Part shown: positions 8,766 to 17,281 of the stretch, piece by piece | How positions within the stretch are numbered: the first letter of the stretch is position 1 | Layout of the letters: every line of letters begins with the position of its first letter | Origin: an uncultured Eubacteriales bacterium | GTDB lineage: Bacteria; Bacillota; Clostridia; Oscillospirales; Acutalibacteraceae | Direction of reading: 5' to 3' | Assembly (NCBI GenBank): GCA_934486915.1 | Contig: CAKSRC010000002.1 | Coordinates: 1 to 64,000 of the forward strand | Length of the DNA stretch: 64,000 nt | Program-made: the position numbers and the translations under genes | Notes under the pieces: model-generated | What the model saw: only the letters and a program-made list of their open reading frames with translations | The model's database searches: none | Told to the model about the DNA's origin: nothing

Positions 8766-9482
8766 TTATTTATATTTATTTACTATAAATTGATGAGCTC
8801 TTATTTCTTCAGTATCATCGAGAGGTGAGAGTTCTATTTTTTCATTATATTTCTTTTCTAATGCTCTTTTTATAATTTCATCAGTAAGTTTTGGATTTTT
8901 GGGTAACAACGGTCCATGCAAATATGTTCCTATTACATTTTTATATATTACACCTTCAAACTTATCTTCCCCATTATTTCCATGACCATAGATTACCTTT
9001 CCAAAAGGTTTTATGTCTTTATCCTCTATATACGTTCTTCCACCATGGTTTTCAAAACCTACAACCTTACCAAACTCTGTCTCTATTACCACATTTCCTA
9101 TCAATCGTCCGGGTTTTTGAATGGTATAAATATCTAAAAGCTCCAAGCCGTCTATTTTATCTTCATGAAGTTGATAATACTTGCCTAAAAGCTGATATCC
9201 TCCACATATTCCAAGCAAGACCCCGTTTGATTCAACATACTCCTTAATATCATCTTTTATATTAACAAGTTTCTTGCAAACAATAAGTTGTTCTCTATCA
9301 GAGCCGCCGCCAATAAAAACGATATCTATATTTGAAAAATCGATATCATCTTCTAAACTATAATTGCGCACTTCTGCCTCTATGCCGCGCCATTGGCAAC
9401 GCTTTACAAGTGAAATTATATTACCCTTATCGCCATAAAGATTTAATAATTCAGGGTAAAAATGGGCTATATTAATTTTCAT
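8766..9482 (-). CDS. gatD: Lipid II isoglutaminyl synthase, glutaminase subunit GatD
   Basis: CobQ/CobB-type glutamine amidotransferase of 238 residues that hands ammonia to MurT for amidation of the D-glutamate in lipid II. The nucleophile cysteine is in VLLGICGGYQLLGKYY, and the catalytic histidine in GTYLHGPLLPKNP. It overlaps the end of murT by 11 bases, the standard arrangement of this two-subunit enzyme. The pair is typical of Gram-positive bacteria with amidated wall peptides. Confidence 0.92.
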   Translation of the reverse strand: MKINIAHFYPELLNLYGDKGNIISLVKRCQWRGIEAEVRNYSLEDDIDFSNIDIVFIGGGSDREQLIVCKKLVNIKDDIKEYVESNGVLLGICGGYQLLGKYYQLHEDKIDGLELLDIYTIQKPGRLIGNVVIETEFGKVVGFENHGGRTYIEDKDIKPFGKVIYGHGNNGEDKFEGVIYKNVIGTYLHGPLLPKNPKLTDEIIKRALEKKYNEKIELSPLDDTEEIRAHQFIVNKYK

Positions 9483-10833
9483 TTAGAGATTCCTCCTCGA
9501 ATTTCTTTTGAAGCTCCTTTAATATATTTTGGGCATCAAAAATAGCGGTATAATTTACAAGCACGTAAAGAATCTCTCCATCCTTTTCAAGCATTGAAGT
9601 TATGGCATCTTTTAAATTATCATAAACATAGTTTCCTTTATTTATATCCGCATATTTAAATCTTACCGCAACATCATCTTTTCTTATACCTGTAAATGCT
9701 AAATTTTTAATCTTATCATCCTGCATTTTTTCAAAATCAACATCCCAAATCCACGATATATCCCTACCGTCTTGAGCGTTGTCATTAATCATAACAATTA
9801 CATCTTTTTCTTTATCGTCCGCCAACACAGTAACAATACCTTGGTTAAAGCCCGCCGGATTTTTAGATAAATTTAGAATTACGGGTTTTTGTAGATTAAA
9901 CTTTTCCATCCTGCCAATTTGAGGTTTATAGTCCTCTAAAATATCATTTATATTATCGATATCTATATCTAATTGTTCAATTATGGACAAGGCTGCTAGT
10001 ATATTATACACATTATAAAAGCCTCGATAATTTACATTTATTTGATGTTCATTAACGCTAAACTTTAATCCATCCTTAATATCAACATTGGAGGCTTCAA
10101 TATCTATATCAGGACGTTTAAATCCGCAACCTTTACAATAATAATCCCCCAATTGACCATAGTGATAATAATTATAAGTCAATTTCTCTCCGCAATAAGT
10201 ACAAAATTGGCCGTCCCTTATTTCATCAAGAGATATATTTAATTGCTCATTAATACCAAAAGTAATAGACTCACCCTTGTAGTCCTTAGCTATCATTGCG
10301 CACAACGGGTCGTCTGCGTTTACTATAAGTTTGGTCTTAGGTGTAAGATCCAAAGCCCTCTTTAAATAATTGACTGTAAGATCTATTTCGCCGTATCTAT
10401 CCAATTGATCCCTAAAGAGATTACCTATAAGCATTATATCCGGAGAAAGATACCTAAAAACCTTAACGGCAGATGCCTCATCAATTTCAATGCAGGCATA
10501 GTCTGCATCTAATTTTCCAAATATATTTGATTTTTCTATAAAGGCTGTTATAACCCCAGGAAGCATATTAGCCCCCACCTTATTGCAAACCACTTTATAA
10601 CCGTTTCTTTCTAATATAAAAGATACAATATTGTTTGTGGTAGTTTTTCCATTAGTACCACAAACCGCAATGGTTTCTTTTCTCACTTGTTTCGACAAAA
10701 TTTTTAATATGTCAGGACAAATCTTAAAGGCTATACTACCGGGCGTCGATGAACCTTTTTTACCCAAAGCCTTTCCAACAACAATTAATATTTTGCAAAT
10801 CCATATTGAAATTAAACATCTTATTTTTTTCAT
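9472..10833 (-). CDS. murT: Lipid II isoglutaminyl synthase, ligase subunit MurT
   Basis: Mur-ligase-like ATPase of 453 residues. The ATP loop is AVCGTNGKTTTNN. A four-cysteine zinc ribbon (CTYC ... CKGC) inserted in the middle domain, and the C-terminal DUF1727 region with LNLSKNPAGFNQ, separate MurT from ordinary Mur ligases. Together with GatD it amidates lipid II at the cytoplasmic membrane. It starts at ATG 10833 with a promoter about 36 bases upstream, divergent from spoIIGA. Confidence 0.93.
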   Translation of the reverse strand: MKKIRCLISIWICKILIVVGKALGKKGSSTPGSIAFKICPDILKILSKQVRKETIAVCGTNGKTTTNNIVSFILERNGYKVVCNKVGANMLPGVITAFIEKSNIFGKLDADYACIEIDEASAVKVFRYLSPDIMLIGNLFRDQLDRYGEIDLTVNYLKRALDLTPKTKLIVNADDPLCAMIAKDYKGESITFGINEQLNISLDEIRDGQFCTYCGEKLTYNYYHYGQLGDYYCKGCGFKRPDIDIEASNVDIKDGLKFSVNEHQINVNYRGFYNVYNILAALSIIEQLDIDIDNINDILEDYKPQIGRMEKFNLQKPVILNLSKNPAGFNQGIVTVLADDKEKDVIVMINDNAQDGRDISWIWDVDFEKMQDDKIKNLAFTGIRKDDVAVRFKYADINKGNYVYDNLKDAITSMLEKDGEILYVLVNYTAIFDAQNILKELQKKFEEESLNEN

Positions 10834-10868
10834 AAACCTAACCCCATAAATATTCTTTATTAATAAAT

Positions 10869-10897
10869 ATTATAAAGCATAATAAATAAGTTTGCAA
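10869..10897 (-). promoter_or_regulatory. Predicted sigma-A promoter of murT-gatD
   Basis: Minus strand TTGCAA (10897-10892), a 17-base spacer and a perfect TATAAT (10874-10869). Confidence 0.7.
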
Positions 10898-10946
10898 TTT
10901 TAAATATACTATATTTTTAATTAATTATTATTTTGCCCATTCATTT

Positions 10947-10953
10947 TACGACA
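10947..10953 (-). promoter_or_regulatory. Possible Spo0A box upstream of spoIIGA
   Basis: TGTCGTA on the minus strand differs in one base from the Spo0A core TGTCGAA and lies 55 bases before the spoIIGA start, where the Bacillus spoIIG promoter also has Spo0A sites. I could not assign -35 and -10 boxes with standard spacing, which is also true of the Spo0A-dependent spoIIG promoter. A seven-base match is weak evidence. Confidence 0.3.
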
Positions 10954-11008
10954 TAAACAGTTTATATTAGGGTGAGATAATAGTAGTGTAAAATAAAAGG
11001 GAGGATTT

Positions 11009-11884
11009 ATGAAACAAACTATATATATAGATGTTTTAATTGGCCTAAATCTATTTATAAACTATTTTATCATTATGGCTGTGGCTAAATTTATGAACTT
11101 ACATATAGATAGATATCGTTTTATTTTAGCTTCGTGTTTGGGTGCTGTCTACTCTTTGTATATATTGATACCGCCTATACCAACCTTATTATCCATGCTT
11201 ATAAAGCTTATCATGGCTTTGAGCATTGTTGTTGCAGCTTTTAAGATAAATAATATAAAGATGGCTATTAAAACATTTGCGTGTTTTTACTTAATTAATT
11301 TCCTTTTTTGTGGGGTGATATTCGCTATATGGCACTTTATTGCACCAAAAGGCACTCTTGTTAATAATGGAATTGTATATTTCAATATTTCACCCACAAT
11401 ATTCTTAATTTTTACAGTACTAAGTTATCTTATAATCAAACTAATAAGCTTGTTTGTCAAAAGACCCGAAAGTCCTAAGTTATTTTCATATGTAGAGGTG
11501 GAGCTTAACAATAGGAAAACAATCATACGCGCTAAAATAGACACAGGGAATAGTCTAAGAGAACCATTTTCTCACCTTCCCGTAATGATAGTAGAAAAAA
11601 ATGATATAGAGGATATACTTTCTGAAAGTTTAAAAAGTTTTATAGACTCTGAAAATCAACCCTTAATCTATTCAAAAGATTTAACCAAAAATAAATGTAG
11701 AATGATACCGTTTAATGTTGTATCCGGTTCGGGTATGATTCCCGCATTTAAGGCTGACAACTTTTTTATTTTAAACAATAAAGAAAAAATATCAAAGGAA
11801 GCATACATAGCAGTGTGTCCCCCAAAAACATTTAAAAGTGAATTTCAAGCTATACTTAATCCCGAATTGCTTGAAGATAGATAA
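11009..11884 (+). CDS. spoIIGA: Sigma-E processing peptidase SpoIIGA
   Basis: Membrane aspartic protease that cleaves pro-sigma-E in the mother cell. About five membrane segments occupy residues 1-150 (start MKQTIYIDVLIGLNLFIN). The cytoplasmic protease part carries the catalytic IDTGNSLREP (D178). Length (291 residues) is close to the Bacillus protein (309). GGGAGG is placed 5-6 bases before the ATG. The next gene encodes its substrate, and the pair forms the spoIIG operon. Confidence 0.94.
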   Translation: MKQTIYIDVLIGLNLFINYFIIMAVAKFMNLHIDRYRFILASCLGAVYSLYILIPPIPTLLSMLIKLIMALSIVVAAFKINNIKMAIKTFACFYLINFLFCGVIFAIWHFIAPKGTLVNNGIVYFNISPTIFLIFTVLSYLIIKLISLFVKRPESPKLFSYVEVELNNRKTIIRAKIDTGNSLREPFSHLPVMIVEKNDIEDILSESLKSFIDSENQPLIYSKDLTKNKCRMIPFNVVSGSGMIPAFKADNFFILNNKEKISKEAYIAVCPPKTFKSEFQAILNPELLEDR

Positions 11885-11913
11885 TAAATTAAATAAAGTG
11901 GAGATGATCATTT

Positions 11914-12717
11914 TTGAAAGGACCAAAAGTATATTTTGTAAAGTTAAAGCCCAAAAAGTCCAACACGTTCTTAGCCAAAAATTCAAAAATCAAAACCATT
12001 CCCGGAAACTTGTTTAGTAAAGTCTACCTTAAAATTCTATCCCTCTTAAAGAAACTTGGTATTACAAATGGAGTTCATTACATAAACGGTCCCCAAACTT
12101 TACCCCCACCCCTTTCAGACCAAGAGGAAAAAGAGGTAATGGAAAGAATACGAAATGGTGAAAAAAATGCACGTGAACCATTGATAACCCATAATCTAAG
12201 GCTCGTAGTCTATATTGCTAAAAAATTCGATTCAACAGGCATAAACCTTGAAGATCTCATTTCAATAGGGACTATTGGACTTATAAAGGCTGTAAATACC
12301 TTTTGTCCCGACAGAAATATTAAACTTGCAACCTATGCATCAAGATGCATAGAAAATGAAATACTTATGTATCTAAGAAAAAGCTCCCAATTAAAAAATG
12401 AAATATCTATTGATGAACCTTTAAATATAGACTGGGATGGCAATGAGCTTTTATTATCTGACATTTTAGGAAGCGAACCTGACGTTGTAAACCATCATCT
12501 TGAGCAGGAGGTAGAATGTAATTTAGTTTTAGATGCCGTATCAAAACTTTCTTTAAGAGAAAGAAATATAATGCAGCTTAGATTTGGACTTTGCGGCAAC
12601 AAAGAACACACTCAAAAAGAAGTAGCCGACTCATTGGGAATATCACAATCTTACATATCAAGACTAGAGAAAAAAATCATAGAAAGGTTAAAGCAAGACT
12701 TAGAAAAAGTCTGCTGA
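11914..12717 (+). CDS. sigE: RNA polymerase sporulation sigma factor SigE (pro-sigma-E)
   Basis: Mother-cell sigma factor. The blocks [42 protein letters not shown] and [12 protein letters not shown] match sigma-E almost residue for residue. The start is TTG 11914, with GTGGAG about 10 bases before. The stretch before the conserved LPPPL is 62 residues, about 28 more than in B. subtilis as I remember it, so the removable pro-sequence is unusually long. A TTG at 12010 would restore the usual length but has a poorly spaced ribosome site. Normally sigG follows; here the next gene is a phosphate transporter. Confidence 0.95.
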   Translation: MKGPKVYFVKLKPKKSNTFLAKNSKIKTIPGNLFSKVYLKILSLLKKLGITNGVHYINGPQTLPPPLSDQEEKEVMERIRNGEKNAREPLITHNLRLVVYIAKKFDSTGINLEDLISIGTIGLIKAVNTFCPDRNIKLATYASRCIENEILMYLRKSSQLKNEISIDEPLNIDWDGNELLLSDILGSEPDVVNHHLEQEVECNLVLDAVSKLSLRERNIMQLRFGLCGNKEHTQKEVADSLGISQSYISRLEKKIIERLKQDLEKVC

Positions 12718-12867
12718 CCTATGTGAAAATTAATCACATCAACTCTAAAACTGATAGTTATTTAATGCCATTAAAGCCTAATTATATAGCATTAATACTA
12801 TATAAAAGTCGTATTATTAACAAATAGTATAATATGACAAACTTACTAATATTCATATAAATATATC

Positions 12868-12896
12868 TTGTCTTATAAGGGGTAATGTTGTAAAAT
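12868..12896 (+). promoter_or_regulatory. Predicted sigma-A promoter of the Na+/phosphate cotransporter
   Basis: TTGTCT (12868-12873), 17-base spacer, TAAAAT (12891-12896), 58 bases before the ATG. The gap 12718-12953 shows nothing else clear; no obvious hairpin ends sigE. Confidence 0.65.
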
Positions 12897-12953
12897 AATA
12901 TCGTGACTAAAAAAGATTGTTAAATAATTAATAAAATAGCAGGAGGCTTCTCG

Positions 12954-14726
12954 ATGACAATCACCTCGATATTAACCCTTTTTGGCGGGGTAGGTATGTT
13001 CCTTTACGGAATGAACCTTCTTGGTTCATCCTTAGAACAAATAGCCGGAGCCAAGCTCGAAAAAACTTTAGAAAAACTTACAACAACCCGTTTTCGCGGA
13101 GTCGCACTGGGTACCATTACAACAGGTATAATCCAAAGTTCAGCTGCGACTACCGTTATGTTAATAGGCTTTGTTAATGCAGGAATAATGCGACTCGCTC
13201 AATCAGTTCCTGTCATTATGGGGGCTAACATTGGCTCAACCGTAACCGGCCAGATTTTAAGATTGGGAGATGTATCTTCAGACAATATATTACTTACTTT
13301 AATAAAACCATCTTCATTCGCTCCATTAGTAATTGCGATTGGAGCTGCAATGCTATTAATGTGCAAAAAGAAAAAAACTAAGAATGTAGCTAAAATATTA
13401 ATAGGTTTTGGCATATTGTTTATGGGTATGACCATAATGGAGCAAACAGTATCTCCATTAAAAGATAATGATAACTTTAGGAGTATGTTCTATAAATTTT
13501 CAAACCCATTTTTAGGCGTACTTGTAGGATTAGTAATTACAGCTATAATACAAAGTTGCTCTGCTTCTGTCGGAATTTTGCAAGCTATCGCATCGACAGG
13601 CACAATTACTTTCTCTATGGCCTTCCCTATTGTACTTGGTCAAAACCTAGGTAAATGTCTTACTGTATTCCTAGGTGGAATAGGTACTAATAAAAAGGCC
13701 AAAAGAGTTTCGCTTATATACTTCCTATTTAACCTTATTGGCGTTGTCATAATAATGTCAGTCATATATTTAATACAATACTCCATTGGAATTCCTTTTT
13801 GGAACGACACAATGAATAGGGGTAATGTTGCGGATATTCAAACTGCATTTAACGTTATAACTACTTGTATATTACTTCCATTTACCACATCACTTGTGAA
13901 ACTTTCAGAAATAATAATAAAGGATAAATTAAAAACCAATTCTAATCATGAATTAGATATTTTAGATGACATCTTTTTGAAAACCCCGGGTGTTGCAATA
14001 GAACAAAGTAAAAAGGTTCTTTTTAACATGGGTAAAGCAATCCAAGAAAATTATGATATTTCATCAAAATTATTGCAGTATTATGATGAAAAAGAAGTTG
14101 CTAAACTTAATGAAAACGAACATTTCCTTGATAAGGCTGAGACTGTCTTAGGTGAATACCTCGTTAAAATCACAAGCTGTAGTTTAGATGAAATTAATAT
14201 AAGAGAGCTTAATGAACTAATGCACAATGTAGGCGACTTTGAAAGAATAGGCGACTATTGCGTAAATATAGCTAATGTTGCTGAATATAATGATGCAAAT
14301 AAAATAGGCTTTTCGGGCCAAGCTCTAAAAGAGTTAAATTGCATAGATACAGCAGTAAGGGATATCTTAGACATAACTTTAAAGGCTAACGAACAATCTG
14401 ATAGTTCAATTGCAAACAAAGTTGAACCGTTAGAAGAAGTAATAGATGCATTAAAGGTTTCATTAGTAGATAGGCACTTAGAAAGACTTAAAAAGACTTC
14501 TTGCAACGTCAATTCCGGCATTTCCTATGTAGAAGTACTTACAAACCTTGAAAGAATTTCAGACCACTGTTCCAATATAGCAATTCAAGTTATTAAAAGA
14601 GAACACGACAATACACAGTTTGATGCTCATGAACACTTAAAAATGCTTCATGAAGGTGTTACTGACAGCTATACAAAAATGTTTGAAGCGTATGAAGAAA
14701 AGTATTATAACATACTTAATGCTTAA
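12954..14726 (+). CDS. Na+/phosphate cotransporter family protein with PhoU-like tail
   Basis: Sodium-dependent phosphate importer or exporter of the NptA/YjbB type. The membrane half (1-330) contains two inverted copies of the family repeat, each with a QSS/QSC motif: IIQSSAATTVMLIGFVNAG and IIQSCSASVGILQAIASTG. The cytoplasmic C-terminal half is helical and PhoU-like (two repeats with DFERIGDYCVNIA and NLERISDHCSNIA). Length 590 residues is normal. AGGAGG precedes the ATG at 9 bases. It is a single-gene unit with its own promoter and terminator. With Ppk1 encoded nearby, phosphate storage is a theme of this region. Confidence 0.92.
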   Translation: MTITSILTLFGGVGMFLYGMNLLGSSLEQIAGAKLEKTLEKLTTTRFRGVALGTITTGIIQSSAATTVMLIGFVNAGIMRLAQSVPVIMGANIGSTVTGQILRLGDVSSDNILLTLIKPSSFAPLVIAIGAAMLLMCKKKKTKNVAKILIGFGILFMGMTIMEQTVSPLKDNDNFRSMFYKFSNPFLGVLVGLVITAIIQSCSASVGILQAIASTGTITFSMAFPIVLGQNLGKCLTVFLGGIGTNKKAKRVSLIYFLFNLIGVVIIMSVIYLIQYSIGIPFWNDTMNRGNVADIQTAFNVITTCILLPFTTSLVKLSEIIIKDKLKTNSNHELDILDDIFLKTPGVAIEQSKKVLFNMGKAIQENYDISSKLLQYYDEKEVAKLNENEHFLDKAETVLGEYLVKITSCSLDEINIRELNELMHNVGDFERIGDYCVNIANVAEYNDANKIGFSGQALKELNCIDTAVRDILDITLKANEQSDSSIANKVEPLEEVIDALKVSLVDRHLERLKKTSCNVNSGISYVEVLTNLERISDHCSNIAIQVIKREHDNTQFDAHEHLKMLHEGVTDSYTKMFEAYEEKYYNILNA

Positions 14727-14750
14727 AATATTAATTTAACTTAGTATATA

Positions 14751-14790
14751 AAAAATAGGTATTGCTTAAAAATATGCAATACCTATTTTT
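14751..14790. terminator. Perfect hairpin terminator
   Basis: AAAAATAGGTATTGC (14751-14765) is perfectly complementary to 14776-14790, so it has a T-run on both strands. It ends the cotransporter transcript and possibly also the minus-strand operon arriving from the other side. Confidence 0.85.
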
Positions 14791-14799
14791 AATAAGGAT

Positions 14800-14830
14800 A
14801 AGACCCCCATAAAGGAGGTCTTCTTTTTTA
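14800..14830 (+). terminator. Second hairpin terminator
   Basis: AAGACCCCC (14800-14808) pairs with GGAGGTCTT (14814-14822) with one mismatch, and is followed by CTTTTTTA. It makes a tandem terminator with the hairpin just upstream. Confidence 0.7.
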
Positions 14831-14867
14831 ATATAATTTCCATATACTTTTTAATTCTTATGGAGTT

Positions 14868-16115
14868 TTAATCAAAATGTCTCTCGAAAATATCGCTGTT
14901 ATATAAAAACTTTTCAACTGAATCAAACCCTAATCTATAAAGCAATTCTACCACATAAGGATTATCTATTGGTGTCTTGTACTTAGCTTCATTACCATAC
15001 GCATCTACGTTTTCTTTTCCTAATGAAGCATCTATTATCCTTTTTGGCCCACCTACGCAGCCTCCTACACAGCCCATGCCTTCAAAAAAGTTTGCCGAGG
15101 TTTCATTATTTAAAAGTCTATTAATCATTTCCTTGCATTCCTTGACACCTTGAGCTTTTTCGGTTTTTATTTTTACTTTTTTATTTGGATTTAATCTTTC
15201 TATTGTGTCTTTGACGGCTTCACTCACTCCCCCACTTCGTGCATATATTCTACCCGCTCTTGATGAGTGATCTTTTTCCGTATCTTCCATATTGTCAGGA
15301 TTTATGTTTGCAAAATCAAATATATCGCTTATTTCTTTAAAAGTTAAAACAAAGTCTACAGCGTCATTTATATCGGGTTCCTTTGCTTCTGCTTTTTTGG
15401 CTACACAAGGCCCTATAAAGACTGTTGTGGCATTTGGATGCAATTTCTTTACTGTCCTGCCGCAAGCTATCATTGGCGATACTGAACCCGGAACATGGGG
15501 CATAAGCTCTTTATATTTTTTTCTGATCATAGCTATCCACATAGGGCAGCAGCAGCTTGTAAGCTGATAATCACTTTCAGTTTGTATGTTTTTATCGAAC
15601 TCCAAGGCTTCTTTCAATGTCAAAATATCTGCAAATAACGCTACCTCAACCATACCGTCAAAGCCAATCTCTTTAAATGCATTTCTAAGCTTACCCGGCG
15701 TAACTGTACTGCTGAATTGACCTTGAAACGCAGGAGCAATCAAAGCGTAAACGGGGCCTTTCTTATTTTTTAATGCTTTTATTACAGGTATAATATCCTT
15801 GCTGGACTTCAAAACTTTACCCTTACATGTATCAACACAGCTTTTGCATTCATCACAAAGCTCATCTTGAGTTTTAGTGCTCTCACCCTCATTATATAAA
15901 GCTTCATATATGCATCTGCACTCACAGTTTTCTATATTTTCTTTATCACAGTTACAGCCGTCTATATTAAAATCCGATGAACTTTCCTTGGGATTTAAAA
16001 GGCAATCCAAGTGATATGGATCATAATCAAGATCTCTTATTTTTTGTAATTCTTCTTGATCTGTTTCAGATGATTCCTCTAATATTTTTTTATAAAGTTC
16101 TTCAAAAGTTGTCAT
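14868..16115 (-). CDS. Divergent [FeFe]-hydrogenase catalytic-domain protein
   Basis: A 415-residue protein with all three H-cluster motifs in altered form: SCCCPMW (187-193) for TSCCPGW, GPCVAKKAEA (235-244) for MPCxxKKxE, and EGMGCVGGCVGG (345-356) for the final two-cysteine motif. The four cluster-binding cysteines are therefore kept. Before the catalytic domain lie one CX2CX2CX3C set (C87, C90, C93, C97) and a dense cysteine patch (C54, C56, C64, C66, C68), which differ from the ferredoxin domains of catabolic hydrogenases. It may be a less active hydrogenase or a redox/H2 sensor. It is the last gene of the long minus-strand operon. HydE/F/G maturases are not in the window. Confidence 0.82.
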   Translation of the reverse strand: MTTFEELYKKILEESSETDQEELQKIRDLDYDPYHLDCLLNPKESSSDFNIDGCNCDKENIENCECRCIYEALYNEGESTKTQDELCDECKSCVDTCKGKVLKSSKDIIPVIKALKNKKGPVYALIAPAFQGQFSSTVTPGKLRNAFKEIGFDGMVEVALFADILTLKEALEFDKNIQTESDYQLTSCCCPMWIAMIRKKYKELMPHVPGSVSPMIACGRTVKKLHPNATTVFIGPCVAKKAEAKEPDINDAVDFVLTFKEISDIFDFANINPDNMEDTEKDHSSRAGRIYARSGGVSEAVKDTIERLNPNKKVKIKTEKAQGVKECKEMINRLLNNETSANFFEGMGCVGGCVGGPKRIIDASLGKENVDAYGNEAKYKTPIDNPYVVELLYRLGFDSVEKFLYNSDIFERHFD

Positions 16116-16183
16116 TTAAGAAGCTCCCTCTTATTCCTTATATTTTTGTTTATTATTCCCATAATTGTATACTCTATACAGAA

Positions 16184-17263
16184 TTAATCGCCAAAACATA
16201 CTCCAATATCCCTTGCAGATTTTATTATAGACGAATCCTTGGGGACAATCTTTAATTTTCCTGCCACTTCGCTTAATGGCACACTTACTATATCATTATT
16301 TCTAACAGCAACCATTTTTCCGTAATCCTTTTCAATTATAAGCCTAGCAGCTTCTGTGCCAAGACGTGTAGATAAAACTCTATCATAAGGACAAGGACTA
16401 CCTCCTCTTTGAAAATGTCCGGGTACGGTAACTCTAACCTCATGAGATGTAAACTCCTCTATTTTGCTTGCAATTTCATATGAGATTGAAGGAAACTTAG
16501 ACTTTTCCTTTAACAATTTCTGTTCCTTCTTTGTCAATGCCGCAAACTGTTTGGACATAGCTCCTTCAGCAACAGCCATTATAGAAAAGTTTTTACCGGC
16601 CTTAGTCCTTGCATTCAATGTTTTAATAATAGATTCAATACTATACGGTATTTCCGGGATTAATATAACATCAGCACCACCTGCAATTCCCGCATGAAGA
16701 GTAAGCCAACCTGCTTTATGTCCCATAAGTTCTACTATAAAAACTCTTCCATGAGACGTAGCTGTCGTATGAATGCAATCTATTACGTTTGTGGCAATAT
16801 TAACTGCACTTTGAAAACCAAATGTTACATCAGTTCCCCAAAGGTCGTTATCTATTGTCTTTGGAAGAGTTACAACATTTAGTCCCTCTTCACTTAGCAT
16901 ATTTGCACTTTTATGTGTACCGTTTCCACCTAGTATAACAAGGCAATCGAGGCCCATTTTTTTATAATTTTCCTTCATAGCCTTAACCTTATCAACATTA
17001 TTATCGCTAATCTCACGCATTAGTTTAAACGGTTGCCTAGATGTTCCAAGTATAGTTCCACCTATATTTAATATACCTGAAAAATTCTCCTGCTTCATCA
17101 AGTGATAATCTCCGTTTATAAGACCTGTGTACCCATCTCTTATACCATATATTTCCAAACTCTTATCATCATAATACTCATATAAAGACTTAGCTACACC
17201 TCTTATTGCCGGATTCAATCCTTGACAATCTCCTCCACTGGTTAAAATACCTACTCTTTTCAT
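16184..17263 (-). CDS. pfkA: 6-phosphofructokinase (Lys-124 subtype)
   Basis: Phosphofructokinase-family enzyme of 359 residues. Substrate motifs present: TSGGDCQGLNPAIRG at the start, PKTIDND (134-140) with the catalytic Asp, and MGHKAGWLTLHAGI. The phosphoryl-donor loop reads GGNGT (112-116). Gly in the 104-equivalent position points to ATP, whereas Lys in PKTIDND (Gly in classical ATP enzymes) is shared with pyrophosphate-dependent and mixed-type enzymes. Asn replaces the Asp/Glu before the Gly. I would not decide ATP versus PPi from sequence. It lies 18 bases downstream of ppk1. Confidence 0.88.
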   Translation of the reverse strand: MKRVGILTSGGDCQGLNPAIRGVAKSLYEYYDDKSLEIYGIRDGYTGLINGDYHLMKQENFSGILNIGGTILGTSRQPFKLMREISDNNVDKVKAMKENYKKMGLDCLVILGGNGTHKSANMLSEEGLNVVTLPKTIDNDLWGTDVTFGFQSAVNIATNVIDCIHTTATSHGRVFIVELMGHKAGWLTLHAGIAGGADVILIPEIPYSIESIIKTLNARTKAGKNFSIMAVAEGAMSKQFAALTKKEQKLLKEKSKFPSISYEIASKIEEFTSHEVRVTVPGHFQRGGSPCPYDRVLSTRLGTEAARLIIEKDYGKMVAVRNNDIVSVPLSEVAGKLKIVPKDSSIIKSARDIGVCFGD

Positions 17264-17281
17264 ACTATAATCCCCCTTAAA

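Noticed and set aside
12591..12827. 78-codon plus-strand open frame across the end of sigE
   Set aside because: Out of frame with sigE, Arg/Lys-rich shadow of the helix-turn-helix codons, no ribosome site.
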